Assembly: GCF_900177325.1 (NCBI RefSeq)
Contig: NZ_FXBL01000004.1
Span: 2,356,001-2,420,000 of the forward strand
DNA length: 64,000 nt
Direction: 5' to 3'
From: Mesorhizobium australicum
GTDB taxonomy: Bacteria; Pseudomonadota; Alphaproteobacteria; Rhizobiales; Rhizobiaceae
The notes beneath the pieces are model-generated. The model was not told the DNA's origin. It saw only the letters and a list, made by a program, of their open reading frames with translations, and did no database searches. Numbering within the stretch: the stretch's first letter is position 1; each line of letters starts with the position of its first letter. A program made the position numbers and the translations under genes. Below, in pieces: positions 35,095-43,804 of the stretch.

Positions 35095-35390
35095 CCGGCA
35101 ACGTCATCCCAGCCCAGCCCGGCACCCATGCGGTGTTCCACCTGCCTGGCGGTCAGGCAGTCCTGCGGACGGTCCTCGCCTGGGAGCTTCGAACCGGCTT
35201 CGAACCGTCCGCAACGCCTATCACCCTCGTAGGCAAGGACTCGCTGCCGGGCTCGGGGGAGCTCGGTCTCGCAGCCCCAAGGGCTGTCGTGTTCGAGGAG
35301 GGCCGCGTCGAGTCACTGGACGGGAGCCGGGCGTGGGCATCGGTCGAAGAATATTGCCGGGCGAAGGGTTTGACCCTCGTCAGGCAGTGA
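35091..35390 (+). CDS. Small protein of unknown function (99 aa)
   Basis: The ATG at 35091 overlaps the stop of the previous gene. The product appears beta-rich (NVIPAQPGTHAVFHLPGGQ, ATPITLVGKDSLPG) with a C-terminal helix (VEEYCRAKGLTLVRQ). No signal, membrane segment or metal-binding set is present. I do not recognise it. A 194-bp gap follows before the primase gene. Confidence 0.68.
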   Translation: MTGNVIPAQPGTHAVFHLPGGQAVLRTVLAWELRTGFEPSATPITLVGKDSLPGSGELGLAAPRAVVFEEGRVESLDGSRAWASVEEYCRAKGLTLVRQ

Positions 35391-35584
35391 GTTGACTACC
35401 TGCGAGTGGTTAAGGGAAAATGCTCGCATAGATTGTATTGCCGCAAAGGCTGCGGTGGATGAATCGGAGCGGTTCGGCGCTCCTCCTGGGTCGGGTCGCC
35501 GAACGCCCGACAACAGCGGACGTGGAGTCTGCGTGGTCCTCTTCCGCAGCCTCCACGTCCGCACCCATCGAAGAGGATACGGCT

Positions 35585-36547
35585 ATGCCTACGCTCACGA
35601 TACCCGAGATTGCTCGCGTGCTCCGGCGGTTCGACCAAGCAGGCTACGAGTTGTTCCCCCTCGCCAAGGGCGCGAAGACGCCGCGCGATACGGGCTGGCA
35701 GACGAACGAGTATACCCTCCTCGGCGATGTGGCTCCCTGGGTGCAGCGCGGTGGCAACGTAGGTGTGAGGCTGCGCGATAACGACCTGGTTCTCGATCTG
35801 GACCCCCGCAACTTCCGCCCCGGCGACGACCCGTTCGACCGCCTCTGCGCCGACGTAGGCGAGAACCTGAGCGTCCACCCGACCGTCCTCACCGGCCGTG
35901 GTGACGGCGGGCGACACATCTATCTGTCCAAGCCCTCGGAGACCAGGACGGTTAGCAAGCTGGACGACTACCAGGGTATCGATTTCCGGTCGCGCGGATC
36001 CTTCGTTGTCGCGCCGGGGAGCTCTCACCCCGAGACCGGCAGGCCATACCTGCTGGACGACCTGACGCTGGCGATCTCGGATGTGCGCGCCGCACCCGAT
36101 GCGCTGATGGCGCTGCTCGCCAGACCGGACACCCCCTTCCATGTCGATGCGGCGGGCAAGCTGTCCAACGAGCAGTTGGCCGAGTTCCTCGCCGTGCTCG
36201 ACCCGCATGACTATGGCCCCGGCCAGCACGACCGGTGGTTCGCCCTCATGGCCGCATCGCACGACGCGACGGCCGGACACGGGTTGCCAGAGTGGCTGGC
36301 CTGGTGCGCCCGCGACGAGCGTTACGGGCACGTAGACGACGAGCTGACCGCTCGGCGCTGGGAAAGCCTGCAGGCGGGCAAGCGGGGCGGTGCGAACTTC
36401 CGCACCCTTTTCGCCGCCGTGGTCGAGGCGGGCCGACCGGATCTGGTCGCCGCGTTCGATGATGATGACCTGGTCGACCGATACGACTTCGAGGCTGAGC
36501 GCGACGCGATGCTCGCGATCCTGGACGAGGAGTCGAGCAATGCTTGA
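35585..36547 (+). CDS. Bifunctional primase-polymerase (Prim-Pol) domain protein
   Basis: A 320-residue archaeo-eukaryotic-type primase of mobile elements. The metal-binding pair Asp71 and Asp73 lies in LVLDLDPRN. The nucleotide-binding GRGDGGRHIY is at 104-113, and GIDFRSRGSFVVAPGS at 131-146. The C-terminal part (LDPHDYGPGQHDRWFALMA, then RRWESL) resembles a primase C-terminal helical domain. It should prime and possibly extend DNA at the element's replication origin. Its 3' end overlaps the helicase gene by 8 bp. The true start is MPTLTIPE at 35585; a longer frame upstream is not convincing. Confidence 0.92.
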   Translation: MPTLTIPEIARVLRRFDQAGYELFPLAKGAKTPRDTGWQTNEYTLLGDVAPWVQRGGNVGVRLRDNDLVLDLDPRNFRPGDDPFDRLCADVGENLSVHPTVLTGRGDGGRHIYLSKPSETRTVSKLDDYQGIDFRSRGSFVVAPGSSHPETGRPYLLDDLTLAISDVRAAPDALMALLARPDTPFHVDAAGKLSNEQLAEFLAVLDPHDYGPGQHDRWFALMAASHDATAGHGLPEWLAWCARDERYGHVDDELTARRWESLQAGKRGGANFRTLFAAVVEAGRPDLVAAFDDDDLVDRYDFEAERDAMLAILDEESSNA

Positions 36548-38177
36548 GGGCGACACCGAGACCGAAACCGAGGCCGGGGAAGCCTATGCGCCCCTATTCG
36601 CGATCAACGCGAAGCAGCGTGCACGGCTGTTCACCGAAGCGAACCTGAAGCTGATCACGCGGCTGCGGGTCAGCGATCTGGCCGGCTACATGCGTCTGAT
36701 CGGCCGCCTCGAAGCCAATGGCGTGAAGAGGCTCCGCGACCTCGAAATCGAGATCGACCGGCGTGTGAAGAAGCTGGAGAAGGAAGCTCGTAGCCGCATG
36801 GCCGGAGAGGTCGAACAGGCTACCCCCCTGACGATCGCCAGGCGCTTCCGCGAAGAGGTCCACCCGACGTTGCTTTGGTATCAGGCGGATTGGCTGCTGC
36901 ATCGCGGCTCGCATTATGACGTGGTCGAACCCGATGCGGTGAGGCGCGACGTCTATGCGTTCCTCGAAGACATCGGCGCGATGCCGAACTCGAGAACGGT
37001 CGGTGAAACCATCGATGCCCTCAAGGGCATTTCGCTGGTCGAGCGCGGCACCTATGCCCCGCCCTGCTGGTTGAACGGAGATGAGCGGGCAAGGGACTAT
37101 CCGGCCTCGGAGATCCTGGCCTGTCGCAACGGGCTGCTCCACCTGCCAACGGGGACGCTGCTCGATCCGTCATCGGCGTTCTTCACGCGCTCCGGCTTGC
37201 CATATGACTACGATCCTGACGCGCCGCTACCAGCGGTCTGGCTGCAGTTCCTGGCCGATGTCTGGGGCGACGATCCCGACCAGATCGCTCTCCTGCAGGA
37301 AATCATGGGGCTTCTGCTGACGCCCGACACCTCCAAGCAGAAGTTCTTCCTTCTGCTTGGCCCGACCCGCTCCGGCAAGGGCACCATCGTCCGCACCATC
37401 TCCCGGCTGCTCGGGCCGACCAGTGTCTGCAGCCCGTCGCTCGTCAAGCTCGGCGACCGGTTCGGGCTGGAAGCCACGCTGGGCAAGACGCTCGCCACGG
37501 TGTCCGACATGCGCCTCGGCAAGCAGTCCGACCGACAGGAGATCGTGGGCAACATTCTGCGGATCGTCGGCGAGGACGATGTGGACGTCGAGCGCAAGCA
37601 CGTCGGTGGGGCGATCACCACCAAGCTCAACATCCGCATCCTGATCGCGACCAATCTGCTGCCGCCGCTTCCCGACGTCAGCGGCGCGGTGGCGGCCCGC
37701 CTGGTGGCCTTGAAGATGACCAAGTCCTTCCTGGGCGTCGAGGACGAGACCCTCAGCCGCAAGCTCGAAGCCGAGCTGCCTGGCATCCTCAACTGGGCCA
37801 TCGAGGGCTGGCGGCGCTTGCAGGCGCAGGGACGCTTCACCTCTACGGCCGCGAGCCGGGAGATCTCCGGGCGGATGGCCGAGCTAGCGTCGCCCCTCAC
37901 GACCTTCGTGGCGGAGTGCTGCGAGTTGGACCCTGAGGCGAAGACCGCGAAGGATGCCGTCTGGCAGCGTTATATCGCCTTTACAATGGATCGCAGCCTG
38001 GCCTTCGCGTACTCGGACCCCACCATGTTCGCCCGCGACCTGGAGGTGGCGGCGCAGTATCGCGTCACGCAGGCACGCTCGAAGATCGACGGCAAGCAGG
38101 TGCGGTGCTGGATCGGTCTTCGGCTGAAGGAGCTGGAGACTGAGGGCGATGAGGCTGGTGGTCAGGCCCAACCATAG
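36540..38177 (+). CDS. P4/D5-family replicative helicase (SF3 ATPase)
   Basis: A 545-residue phage/plasmid replication ATPase. Residues about 95-215 form the D5_N-like domain (ACRNGLLHLPTGTL). Walker A GPTRSGKGT is at 274-282, followed by the acidic Walker B region (ATVSDMRL) and the SF3 C motif around ILIATNLLPPLPD. The C-terminal region binds DNA in relatives. With the Prim-Pol it gives the element its own replication module, split over two overlapping genes where P4 has one fused alpha protein. The origin is probably close by. Confidence 0.93.
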   Translation: MLEGDTETETEAGEAYAPLFAINAKQRARLFTEANLKLITRLRVSDLAGYMRLIGRLEANGVKRLRDLEIEIDRRVKKLEKEARSRMAGEVEQATPLTIARRFREEVHPTLLWYQADWLLHRGSHYDVVEPDAVRRDVYAFLEDIGAMPNSRTVGETIDALKGISLVERGTYAPPCWLNGDERARDYPASEILACRNGLLHLPTGTLLDPSSAFFTRSGLPYDYDPDAPLPAVWLQFLADVWGDDPDQIALLQEIMGLLLTPDTSKQKFFLLLGPTRSGKGTIVRTISRLLGPTSVCSPSLVKLGDRFGLEATLGKTLATVSDMRLGKQSDRQEIVGNILRIVGEDDVDVERKHVGGAITTKLNIRILIATNLLPPLPDVSGAVAARLVALKMTKSFLGVEDETLSRKLEAELPGILNWAIEGWRRLQAQGRFTSTAASREISGRMAELASPLTTFVAECCELDPEAKTAKDAVWQRYIAFTMDRSLAFAYSDPTMFARDLEVAAQYRVTQARSKIDGKQVRCWIGLRLKELETEGDEAGGQAQP

Positions 38178-38762
38178 GACCGGTTGGGACGGCACGGGAC
38201 TGAGTTGCCAGTGTTGCACCCCTATTTGGGTCTCTAAGGAGAATACACAACACGTGTGTGAAATATCCTTGTAGGACGGAAAAGCCCTGGCAACACTGGC
38301 AACCCCCCATCGATCATGGGAGGTGGCAGAGATGCTTCGATCTCGCGTGCGGAGTTCGATCTTGATGATGGCTGGGTCCTCCCGGCCGATGGAGATCCAA
38401 TGCGGGGCGGCAGGCGCGATGAAGCTCCAGCTGCGGAGAATAAGTTCCCAATCCTTCCTGACATCGGGCGGCGGTCAGGCGTAGTGTCTCATAATAGCCA
38501 CTAGTAGCCTCCCCGGCGAAACGGCCGCAGCCTCGGAATCGCAATCGGATAATCGGCGATCGAGGTTGGAATATGTACGGCCGCCCAGATCACGATCCCA
38601 CCTGGCCCCCAAGGCCCGAAGCTCGCCGCCACGCAGCCCCAACGGCGGCCGTATCGCTATAAGGGCGGGGTAGGAGGCGAGCCGGAAAGCGATGCGGGTC
38701 TGTGGGCCGACCACGGCCGAAGCGACGAAGCGCCGGGTTGCCCCGACGCCTCTCGCGCTTCT
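38178..38762. other. Non-coding region at the right end of the element
   Basis: About 585 bp without a convincing gene on either strand; the short open frames have shadow-like Arg/Ser/Pro composition. An ACACGTGT palindrome lies near 38250. A region like this after the replication genes could hold the replication origin or a cos/pac-type site, but I see no iteron array or other direct sign. Confidence 0.4.
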
Positions 38763-38966
38763 CTAGTTGCTAAGCCACGCCTCTACGTCAGCGAGGCTAT
38801 CGAAACCGGGCCATACCGCGAAGCCGGTGTCCGTATCGATCAGCCGGTAGGGAGGGACGTGGTCGGGATCGGTGGCGCGGGCGATGAGGCTCGAGAATAG
38901 GGATTCGGGCGTACGCAGACTGCTGAGCTGGAGGCACAAGAGTTCCTTACGGGGAGCCCAAGGCAT
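38763..38966 (-). CDS. Possible small protein or gene remnant (67 aa)
   Basis: A short minus-strand frame whose C-terminal half (DHVPPYRLIDTDTGFAVWP, then LADVEAWLSN) looks like real protein, while the N-terminal part is less convincing. No ribosome-binding site precedes the ATG at 38966; an earlier in-frame ATG at 39023 also lacks one. It may be the 3' remnant of a larger gene cut by integration or deletion. Its orientation is opposite to all element genes. Confidence 0.35.
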   Translation of the reverse strand: MPWAPRKELLCLQLSSLRTPESLFSSLIARATDPDHVPPYRLIDTDTGFAVWPGFDSLADVEAWLSN

Positions 38967-39051
38967 GCTTGACGTTGGCGAAACTCGTAGTCGAGCTGGG
39001 CTAACTGGGCTGATAGTGCCCAAGTTCTAGCGAGACCTCGCGCCATTAAGG

Positions 39052-39241
39052 CTGGAGGTCAGAAAATGAACATCAAGAGCCTTCTCATCGGCTCCGCTGC
39101 GGCTCTCGTCGCAGTGACCGGCGCCCGCGCCGCCGACGCCGTCATGGCGCCGGAGCCCGAGCCGGTCGAATATGTCCGCGTCTGCGACGCGTACGGCAAC
39201 GGCTTCTTCTACATCCCCGGCACCGAGACCTGCCTGCAGAT
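39052..39241 (+). repeat. Direct repeat copy 2: porin 5' region
   Basis: This is the partner of 25880-26069, with one mismatch in 190 bp. The sequence upstream differs completely: here the porin has element-derived DNA in place of the long leader of copy 1, so expression of the second porin may depend on different signals. Confidence 0.85.
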
Positions 39242-40208
39242 TTCGGGTTATGTCTGGTACCAGATGGGCGCTGGCAGCTATGAGGCTGGCGACACCCCTT
39301 CTTATCACTACGGCACTGGTCTTCAGGACGGCTGGCGCAAGTCGGTTCGTGCTCGTCTGAACATCGATGCGCGCTCGGAAACCGAGTGGGGCACGCTGCG
39401 TTCCTACATCCGTCTTCAGGCTGATTGGAGCGGCACCGGTGCATATTCTGGCCTTGGCACCAACGATGGCCCGGTCGGCATTGACCAGGCTTACATCACG
39501 CTCGGCGGCTTCATGGTCGGTTACTCGGAATCCTTCTGGGTTGACTCGAAGAACGGCGGGGCTTCGAACTACGGTTCGCACTCGTGGTCGGGCATGTACT
39601 ACGGCTATCAGGAGCGCGCCCTCATCGGTTATCGCTTTGACTCGAATGGCTTCTTCGGCGCGATCTCGCTCGAAGACGACAACATGACTGGCGACGGCTT
39701 TGTGCCGGACGTTGTTGCAAAGCTGGGTTACACCGGCGGCTGGGGCACCGTTTGGGCGAAGGCTGCGTTTGACGAGGACCGGGTGCCGCATGGCATCACC
39801 GGTGCTAGCCTCGGCGACAGCGGCTGGGCTGCGGGCATCGGCGCTCAGTTCAACATCCCGAACATGCCCGGCTCGTCGCTGCGCCTGGCCGGCTATTACA
39901 ACGATAGCGACAACGACTACGGCGTGAGCAGCCCGCTTGGCGTGGATGCTGAATGGACGATCCTGGCATCGTACAACCAGCAGTTCTCCGAGACCCTGGG
40001 CGCATCGGTCGCGTTCGAGTACTTCAACGACCTGTACTCCGGCACCGGCTCGGACATCTCGACGGGTGTCGACGCCTACGCTGCTGAGCTGTCGGTTATC
40101 TGGTTCCCGGTCTCGCAGTTCGAGGTCCGCAGCGAACTGGGCTACACCAAGGCTGAGAACCTCGACGGTTCGGTCTCCGGCTGGCTCCGCTTCACGCGCT
40201 ACTTCTAA
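39066..40208 (+). CDS. Outer-membrane porin, alphaproteobacterial Omp2b family (copy 2)
   Basis: A 380-residue porin paralogous to 25894-27105. The signal peptide and the first 59 codons are nearly identical in DNA to copy 1, but the barrel strands and especially the surface loops differ (for example EDRVPHGITGASLGDSG in place of the longer loop in copy 1). The C-terminal FTRYF is kept. TGGAGG precedes the ATG. It either belongs to an original tandem porin pair or is cargo of the mobile element. A changed porin could alter phage adsorption or nutrient entry. Confidence 0.95.
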   Translation: MNIKSLLIGSAAALVAVTGARAADAVMAPEPEPVEYVRVCDAYGNGFFYIPGTETCLQISGYVWYQMGAGSYEAGDTPSYHYGTGLQDGWRKSVRARLNIDARSETEWGTLRSYIRLQADWSGTGAYSGLGTNDGPVGIDQAYITLGGFMVGYSESFWVDSKNGGASNYGSHSWSGMYYGYQERALIGYRFDSNGFFGAISLEDDNMTGDGFVPDVVAKLGYTGGWGTVWAKAAFDEDRVPHGITGASLGDSGWAAGIGAQFNIPNMPGSSLRLAGYYNDSDNDYGVSSPLGVDAEWTILASYNQQFSETLGASVAFEYFNDLYSGTGSDISTGVDAYAAELSVIWFPVSQFEVRSELGYTKAENLDGSVSGWLRFTRYF

Positions 40209-40258
40209 TCGGCTCACGAGCTGATTTGACGAGACCCGGCGGGCAACCGCCGGGTCTT
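40200..40258 (+). repeat. 59-bp direct repeat copy 2, candidate attR
   Basis: Identical over 59 bp to 27097-27155, covering the porin 3' end, stop codon and terminator stem-loop. Identity ends abruptly after GTCTT. If it is attR, the element ends here and copy 2 of the porin is inside it. Confidence 0.6.
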
Positions 40259-40262
40259 TCGT
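40233..40262 (+). terminator. Rho-independent terminator of porin copy 2
   Basis: GACCCGGCGG at 40233-40242 pairs with CCGCCGGGTC at 40247-40256 around GCAA, followed by TTTCGTTT. It is the same hairpin as after copy 1, with a better T-run. Confidence 0.82.
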
Positions 40263-40472
40263 TTGAAGAGAGGTCGTTAGCTCTGACTGGTCCGCGTGTT
40301 TGCAGTGCCTAGGCTCGGATCGGGGATTCAGATCAGGGATATATAGCCACTGCAGCGCCTGATTTGGCTGAATCAGGAGCGCGGAGGGAAGCAGACCCGA
40401 CTTCGGAGCCATTCCCGATATCGTAATGTTCGATCTTATTTCGGCTCATGCCCCCGCAGGTCGCGCGAAACC

Positions 40473-41357
40473 TCAGCCCCGCTCCGCCTTCTCCAAAAAC
40501 GCCGCGATCCTCTCCGGCAGATCCACTGTCTCCAACAGCGGCGCATGGCCTTGCCCCTCAACCGTGACCGTCTCCATCCCCGGATGCCGACGCGCCATTT
40601 CCTCGATCGTCTCTACCGAGAGCAGCTTCGAATTCTCGCCGCGGATCGCGAGCATCAGCACGCCGCGCAGTCCTTCAAACTGCGGCCACATCTGCGGCAG
40701 GGGCTTGTTGAGGTCGATCGACGTCATGGTATTAAGCAGTGCCGGATCGAAATCGGCGACGAGCGTTCCGTTCTCCTCGCGGTAGAAGGCGTGCGCCATG
40801 CGCTCCCAGTCTGCCTCCTTCAGCGCCGGAAAATTGTCCTTCTGCGCCGCGCGGCTGATCTCGATCGCCTCCGCGAAAGTACGTGGCTTCGGCGCGCGTT
40901 CGAGATAGGCGCGGATCTGCGCCAGTCCCGCTCCTTCGATGACCGGCCCGACGTCGTTCAGGACGATCGCTTTCAGCACGGCCGGACGCATGGCGCCCAA
41001 TATATGGATGATCAGTCCGCCGCGCGAGGTGCCGATGAAGGCGCCATGCTCGATTCCCATGGCCGCGAGGCCGGCGAGGATGTCGCCGCTCTCGATGACG
41101 ACATTGTAGTTCTTCCAGTCGCGGTCGTAGGTCGAGCGTCCGCGGCCCCGATAATCGAACGCGATCACCTGACGCGGTGTTTTCGGGTGGCGCGCCAGAA
41201 AGAGCGCAAGATCGTGGAAATCCGCGGCATTGCGGGTCAGGCCGGCCAGGCAGATCGCGGGAAGGGCGGATGGATTGCGCTCGCCATAGATCCGCGCATG
41301 CAGCTTCAACCCGTCCGTCGAATTGTAGTAGAAATCCTCGTACCCGGTCCCCGTCAT
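40473..41357 (-). CDS. Alpha/beta hydrolase
   Basis: A 294-residue single-domain alpha/beta hydrolase. The nucleophile is Ser111 in GTSRGG. The oxyanion region is in CLAGLTRNAADF, and the catalytic His is in GQGHAPLLE near residue 275. It is similar in outline to small esterases and haloalkane- or lactone-hydrolysing relatives, but the substrate cannot be told. CGGGAGGAACGG precedes the ATG. It lies downstream of the lytic transglycosylase gene on the same strand, with a strong hairpin between, so it may have its own promoter. Confidence 0.88.
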   Translation of the reverse strand: MTGTGYEDFYYNSTDGLKLHARIYGERNPSALPAICLAGLTRNAADFHDLALFLARHPKTPRQVIAFDYRGRGRSTYDRDWKNYNVVIESGDILAGLAAMGIEHGAFIGTSRGGLIIHILGAMRPAVLKAIVLNDVGPVIEGAGLAQIRAYLERAPKPRTFAEAIEISRAAQKDNFPALKEADWERMAHAFYREENGTLVADFDPALLNTMTSIDLNKPLPQMWPQFEGLRGVLMLAIRGENSKLLSVETIEEMARRHPGMETVTVEGQGHAPLLETVDLPERIAAFLEKAERG

Positions 41358-41399
41358 CCGTTCCTCCCGATGCTTTGTTCAAAGCCATACAGGGGAACG

Positions 41400-41422
41400 C
41401 CCGGATGGCAAAGCCATCCGGG
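41400..41422 (-). terminator. Strong hairpin after the lytic transglycosylase gene
   Basis: A perfect 10-bp stem, CCCGGATGGC at 41400-41409 and GCCATCCGGG at 41413-41422, has a 3-base loop. It lies 11 bp after the transglycosylase stop on the minus strand. There is no T-run, so it may act as a mRNA stabiliser rather than a true terminator. Confidence 0.5.
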
Positions 41423-41432
41423 ACAGCTCGGC

Positions 41433-43595
41433 TCAGCGCCCTTCGACCAGATCGGCGGCGATGTCGAATGTGCCGGTCAGTCGCATCTTGTAGACCTGAT
41501 AGTTCTCCATCACGCGCTGCACATAGTGGCGGGTCTCGGTGAACGGGATCCGCTCGATCCAGTCGACGACCTCCTCGACCGGTTTGCCGCGCGGGTCGCC
41601 GTAGCGCTTCATCCAGTCCTGCGCGCGGCGCGGGCCGGCATTGTAGCCGGCGAATGTCAGCACATAGGAGCCGGAAAAGCGGCCGAGCTGCTCGGACAGG
41701 AATTCCGAGCCAAGCGTCGCATTGTAGGCCGGATCGGTGGTCAGCAGCACTTTCGAAAACGGCATGCCTGCCTTCTGCGCCATCTCCTTCGCCGTGTCGG
41801 GCAGCAGCTGCAGCAATCCTTGTGCGCCCGCCCCCGACACGGCGCCGACCTTGAATTCGCTTTCCTGCCGGGCAATCGCATAGGCTAGCGCCTTGCCGGC
41901 GCCCGAAATGTTTGCGGTCTCGGGGATCGCACCCGTCGGATGCGCCAGCGAGCCGATCGCCATGCCGCGCGCGGCGGCGATCTTGCCGACCCGAAGCGCG
42001 AGATAATGGTCGCCGCGCGCCTCGGCCATGCCGGCGAGCAAGGAGAGCTCGCCGGGGTTGTCGAGCTCGCCCGCCAGTTCCCGGTAGAGTGTGTCGGCGT
42101 CTGCCGTGTAGCCGGCTTCCTCGATCCTGCGGATCGCCGCAACGGCGTCGCGGTTCTCGAACTCCGTGCGCTCTGCGTCCGTCGCAGCAGGCATGTCGAT
42201 GGGAATGGTCTTTCGGCCGAGCTTCTGCGCCGCGAGCTGGCCGTAGAAGGCGGTGCCGTATTCCGCCGCCTTCTCGTAGTTCGCCCTGGCGTCGCCCGGC
42301 GCTCCCGCGTCGATCGCCCGGCCGAGCCAGTAATGGGCGCGGGAGGACGAGATCGGCCCCGCCGCGATTCCGGCGATCTTCTCGAAATGCCCGACTGCCG
42401 TCTTCGCGTCCTTCAGCATCCTGAGCGCAATCCAGCCCGCATGGAACTCCGCATCCGCGGCCATTGCCGGAGATTCGGCCGCATGAGCGGCGGCGAGCTT
42501 ATAGGCGGTGCGAAAATCGCCGAGGTCCATCAACTCCCGCACGAGCACACGCCGCTCCACCCACCAGGCGTCCGGGTCGGCGAGCGCCTCCTTTGCGGTC
42601 GGTGCCTTCAGCATCTCGCCGGCGGCGTCCTTATATTTCCCGGCGCGGCGCAATTGCTTGGCGCTGGCGAAGAAATAGCCCGCGCTTCGCTCTTCCTTCG
42701 GCACGTCGTCCAGCAGTTTGCGCGCGTTCCGGTCGCCTTTGATCACCGCCGTCCAGGCGGCGGCCAGCTTCTCGGCATCCGCAAGTCCGGCCACGCGCAT
42801 GGCCGAGGTCGTCCGGTCGTTGTAGAGCATGAACTCCATGCGGGCGCGGTGATCCTCCCTGGACAGGACCTGGGAGAATTCCTTCAGCACGGCGGCTTCC
42901 GTCGCCGCTTCCAGCTTCTGCGTGCGCCAGAAGCCGGCGAGCGTCGTGCGGGCCGCCGCCGGGTCGCCCAGTGCGACCTGCGCCCGGGCAAGAATCCGCG
43001 CACCTTCCACCGTTTCGGGAGCGGCACCTGCGAATGCCGTGAGGACGGTTCGCGGATCTGCATTCTCCCGCAATAGGGCCCGTTCCGTGTTCCGCTTCAG
43101 GTCGTCGATCCCGGGCCAGCTTGAAAGCATGCGGATCGCCGTCTCGATCTCGCCGCTCGGGACCACCGGCTGGTTCGAAATCGCGATCGCCCAGGTCAGG
43201 ATGTCGTGGTCGAGCGAGCCGAACCGAAGCTGGTTGCGCGCAGCGACCGCGCCGGTCACGTCGCCGGCATCGAGCGCGGCAAGCCCGAGCTTCAGCAGCG
43301 CGATGTCGCCTGCCGGCCGCACGGCCTTCGGCGGCTGCACCGACTTGGTGGCCGGCGGAGGGGTGGTCAGCGCAGGAAGCGTCGGCAGTGCCGGAACGAT
43401 GGGGGTGACGGCGCCGGAGCGCTTGAGACGGCTGCCGTCCGGATCCGTGTTTGGTCTGTCCAGTTCAGCGGTCAGCGGCGGCCGCGCCACCGCCGTGGAG
43501 GTCAGGGCGTCCGGATAAAGCGTCCAGCCACCGGCCGCGAGCGCGACCAGCGCGCTGCCGACGGCAAGCCGATAGGGGAAGAGACTGGCGTTCAT
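41433..43595 (-). CDS. Soluble lytic murein transglycosylase (Slt70-like)
   Basis: A 720-residue periplasmic enzyme. The N-terminus is a signal peptide or membrane anchor (SLFPYRLAVGSALVALAAGG). Residues about 90-540 form a superhelical, alpha-repeat U/L domain. The C-terminal SLT catalytic domain starts near 560, with the catalytic Glu578 in ARQESEFK and the motifs GAQGLLQLLP and YVLTFAGYNAGPRRA. It cleaves peptidoglycan glycan strands with formation of 1,6-anhydroMurNAc, serving wall turnover. It is divergent from dapA across about 210 bp. Confidence 0.92.
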   Translation of the reverse strand: MNASLFPYRLAVGSALVALAAGGWTLYPDALTSTAVARPPLTAELDRPNTDPDGSRLKRSGAVTPIVPALPTLPALTTPPPATKSVQPPKAVRPAGDIALLKLGLAALDAGDVTGAVAARNQLRFGSLDHDILTWAIAISNQPVVPSGEIETAIRMLSSWPGIDDLKRNTERALLRENADPRTVLTAFAGAAPETVEGARILARAQVALGDPAAARTTLAGFWRTQKLEAATEAAVLKEFSQVLSREDHRARMEFMLYNDRTTSAMRVAGLADAEKLAAAWTAVIKGDRNARKLLDDVPKEERSAGYFFASAKQLRRAGKYKDAAGEMLKAPTAKEALADPDAWWVERRVLVRELMDLGDFRTAYKLAAAHAAESPAMAADAEFHAGWIALRMLKDAKTAVGHFEKIAGIAAGPISSSRAHYWLGRAIDAGAPGDARANYEKAAEYGTAFYGQLAAQKLGRKTIPIDMPAATDAERTEFENRDAVAAIRRIEEAGYTADADTLYRELAGELDNPGELSLLAGMAEARGDHYLALRVGKIAAARGMAIGSLAHPTGAIPETANISGAGKALAYAIARQESEFKVGAVSGAGAQGLLQLLPDTAKEMAQKAGMPFSKVLLTTDPAYNATLGSEFLSEQLGRFSGSYVLTFAGYNAGPRRAQDWMKRYGDPRGKPVEEVVDWIERIPFTETRHYVQRVMENYQVYKMRLTGTFDIAADLVEGR

Positions 43596-43804
43596 GCCGG
43601 CGATCCCTCTCCAGAACTCGGGACAAAACCTGCAGCGGGCATCGGCAAGGTTAATGTCGGAACGTGAAGACTTGGTGAATGAATGGTTATGGCGTCGGGC
43701 CGCGTCATCGAGTAGAGCACGGGACCTGCTTGCCGCATCCGCGTGGCAAGACTATGTTGCCGCGCTTTCGCGCATGTAACCGCGCATCAGGAGAAAAGCT
43801 GATC

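Larger units (their letters stand above)
27156..39051. mobile_element. Integrated satellite-like element between two porin genes (right end uncertain)
   Basis: All content between the two porin genes looks acquired: a tyrosine integrase at the left end, small HTH proteins, an orphan DNA methyltransferase, an AlpA-like regulator, a primase-polymerase and an SF3 helicase, with two unknown proteins. No structural, terminase or lysis genes are recognisable, nor conjugation genes. This is the layout of a P4- or PICI-like phage satellite, or of an integrated replicon. If the 59-bp repeat is the att site, the element runs to about 40200-40258 and includes the second porin, giving a size near 13.1 kb. 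Confidence 0.75.

Noticed and set aside
27241..38177. Complete prophage
   Set aside because: No terminase, portal, capsid, tail or lysis genes could be recognised in the element.
38475..38714. A 79-codon minus-strand frame in the right-end gap of the element
   Set aside because: No ribosome-binding site, atypical composition, and no link to any neighbour.
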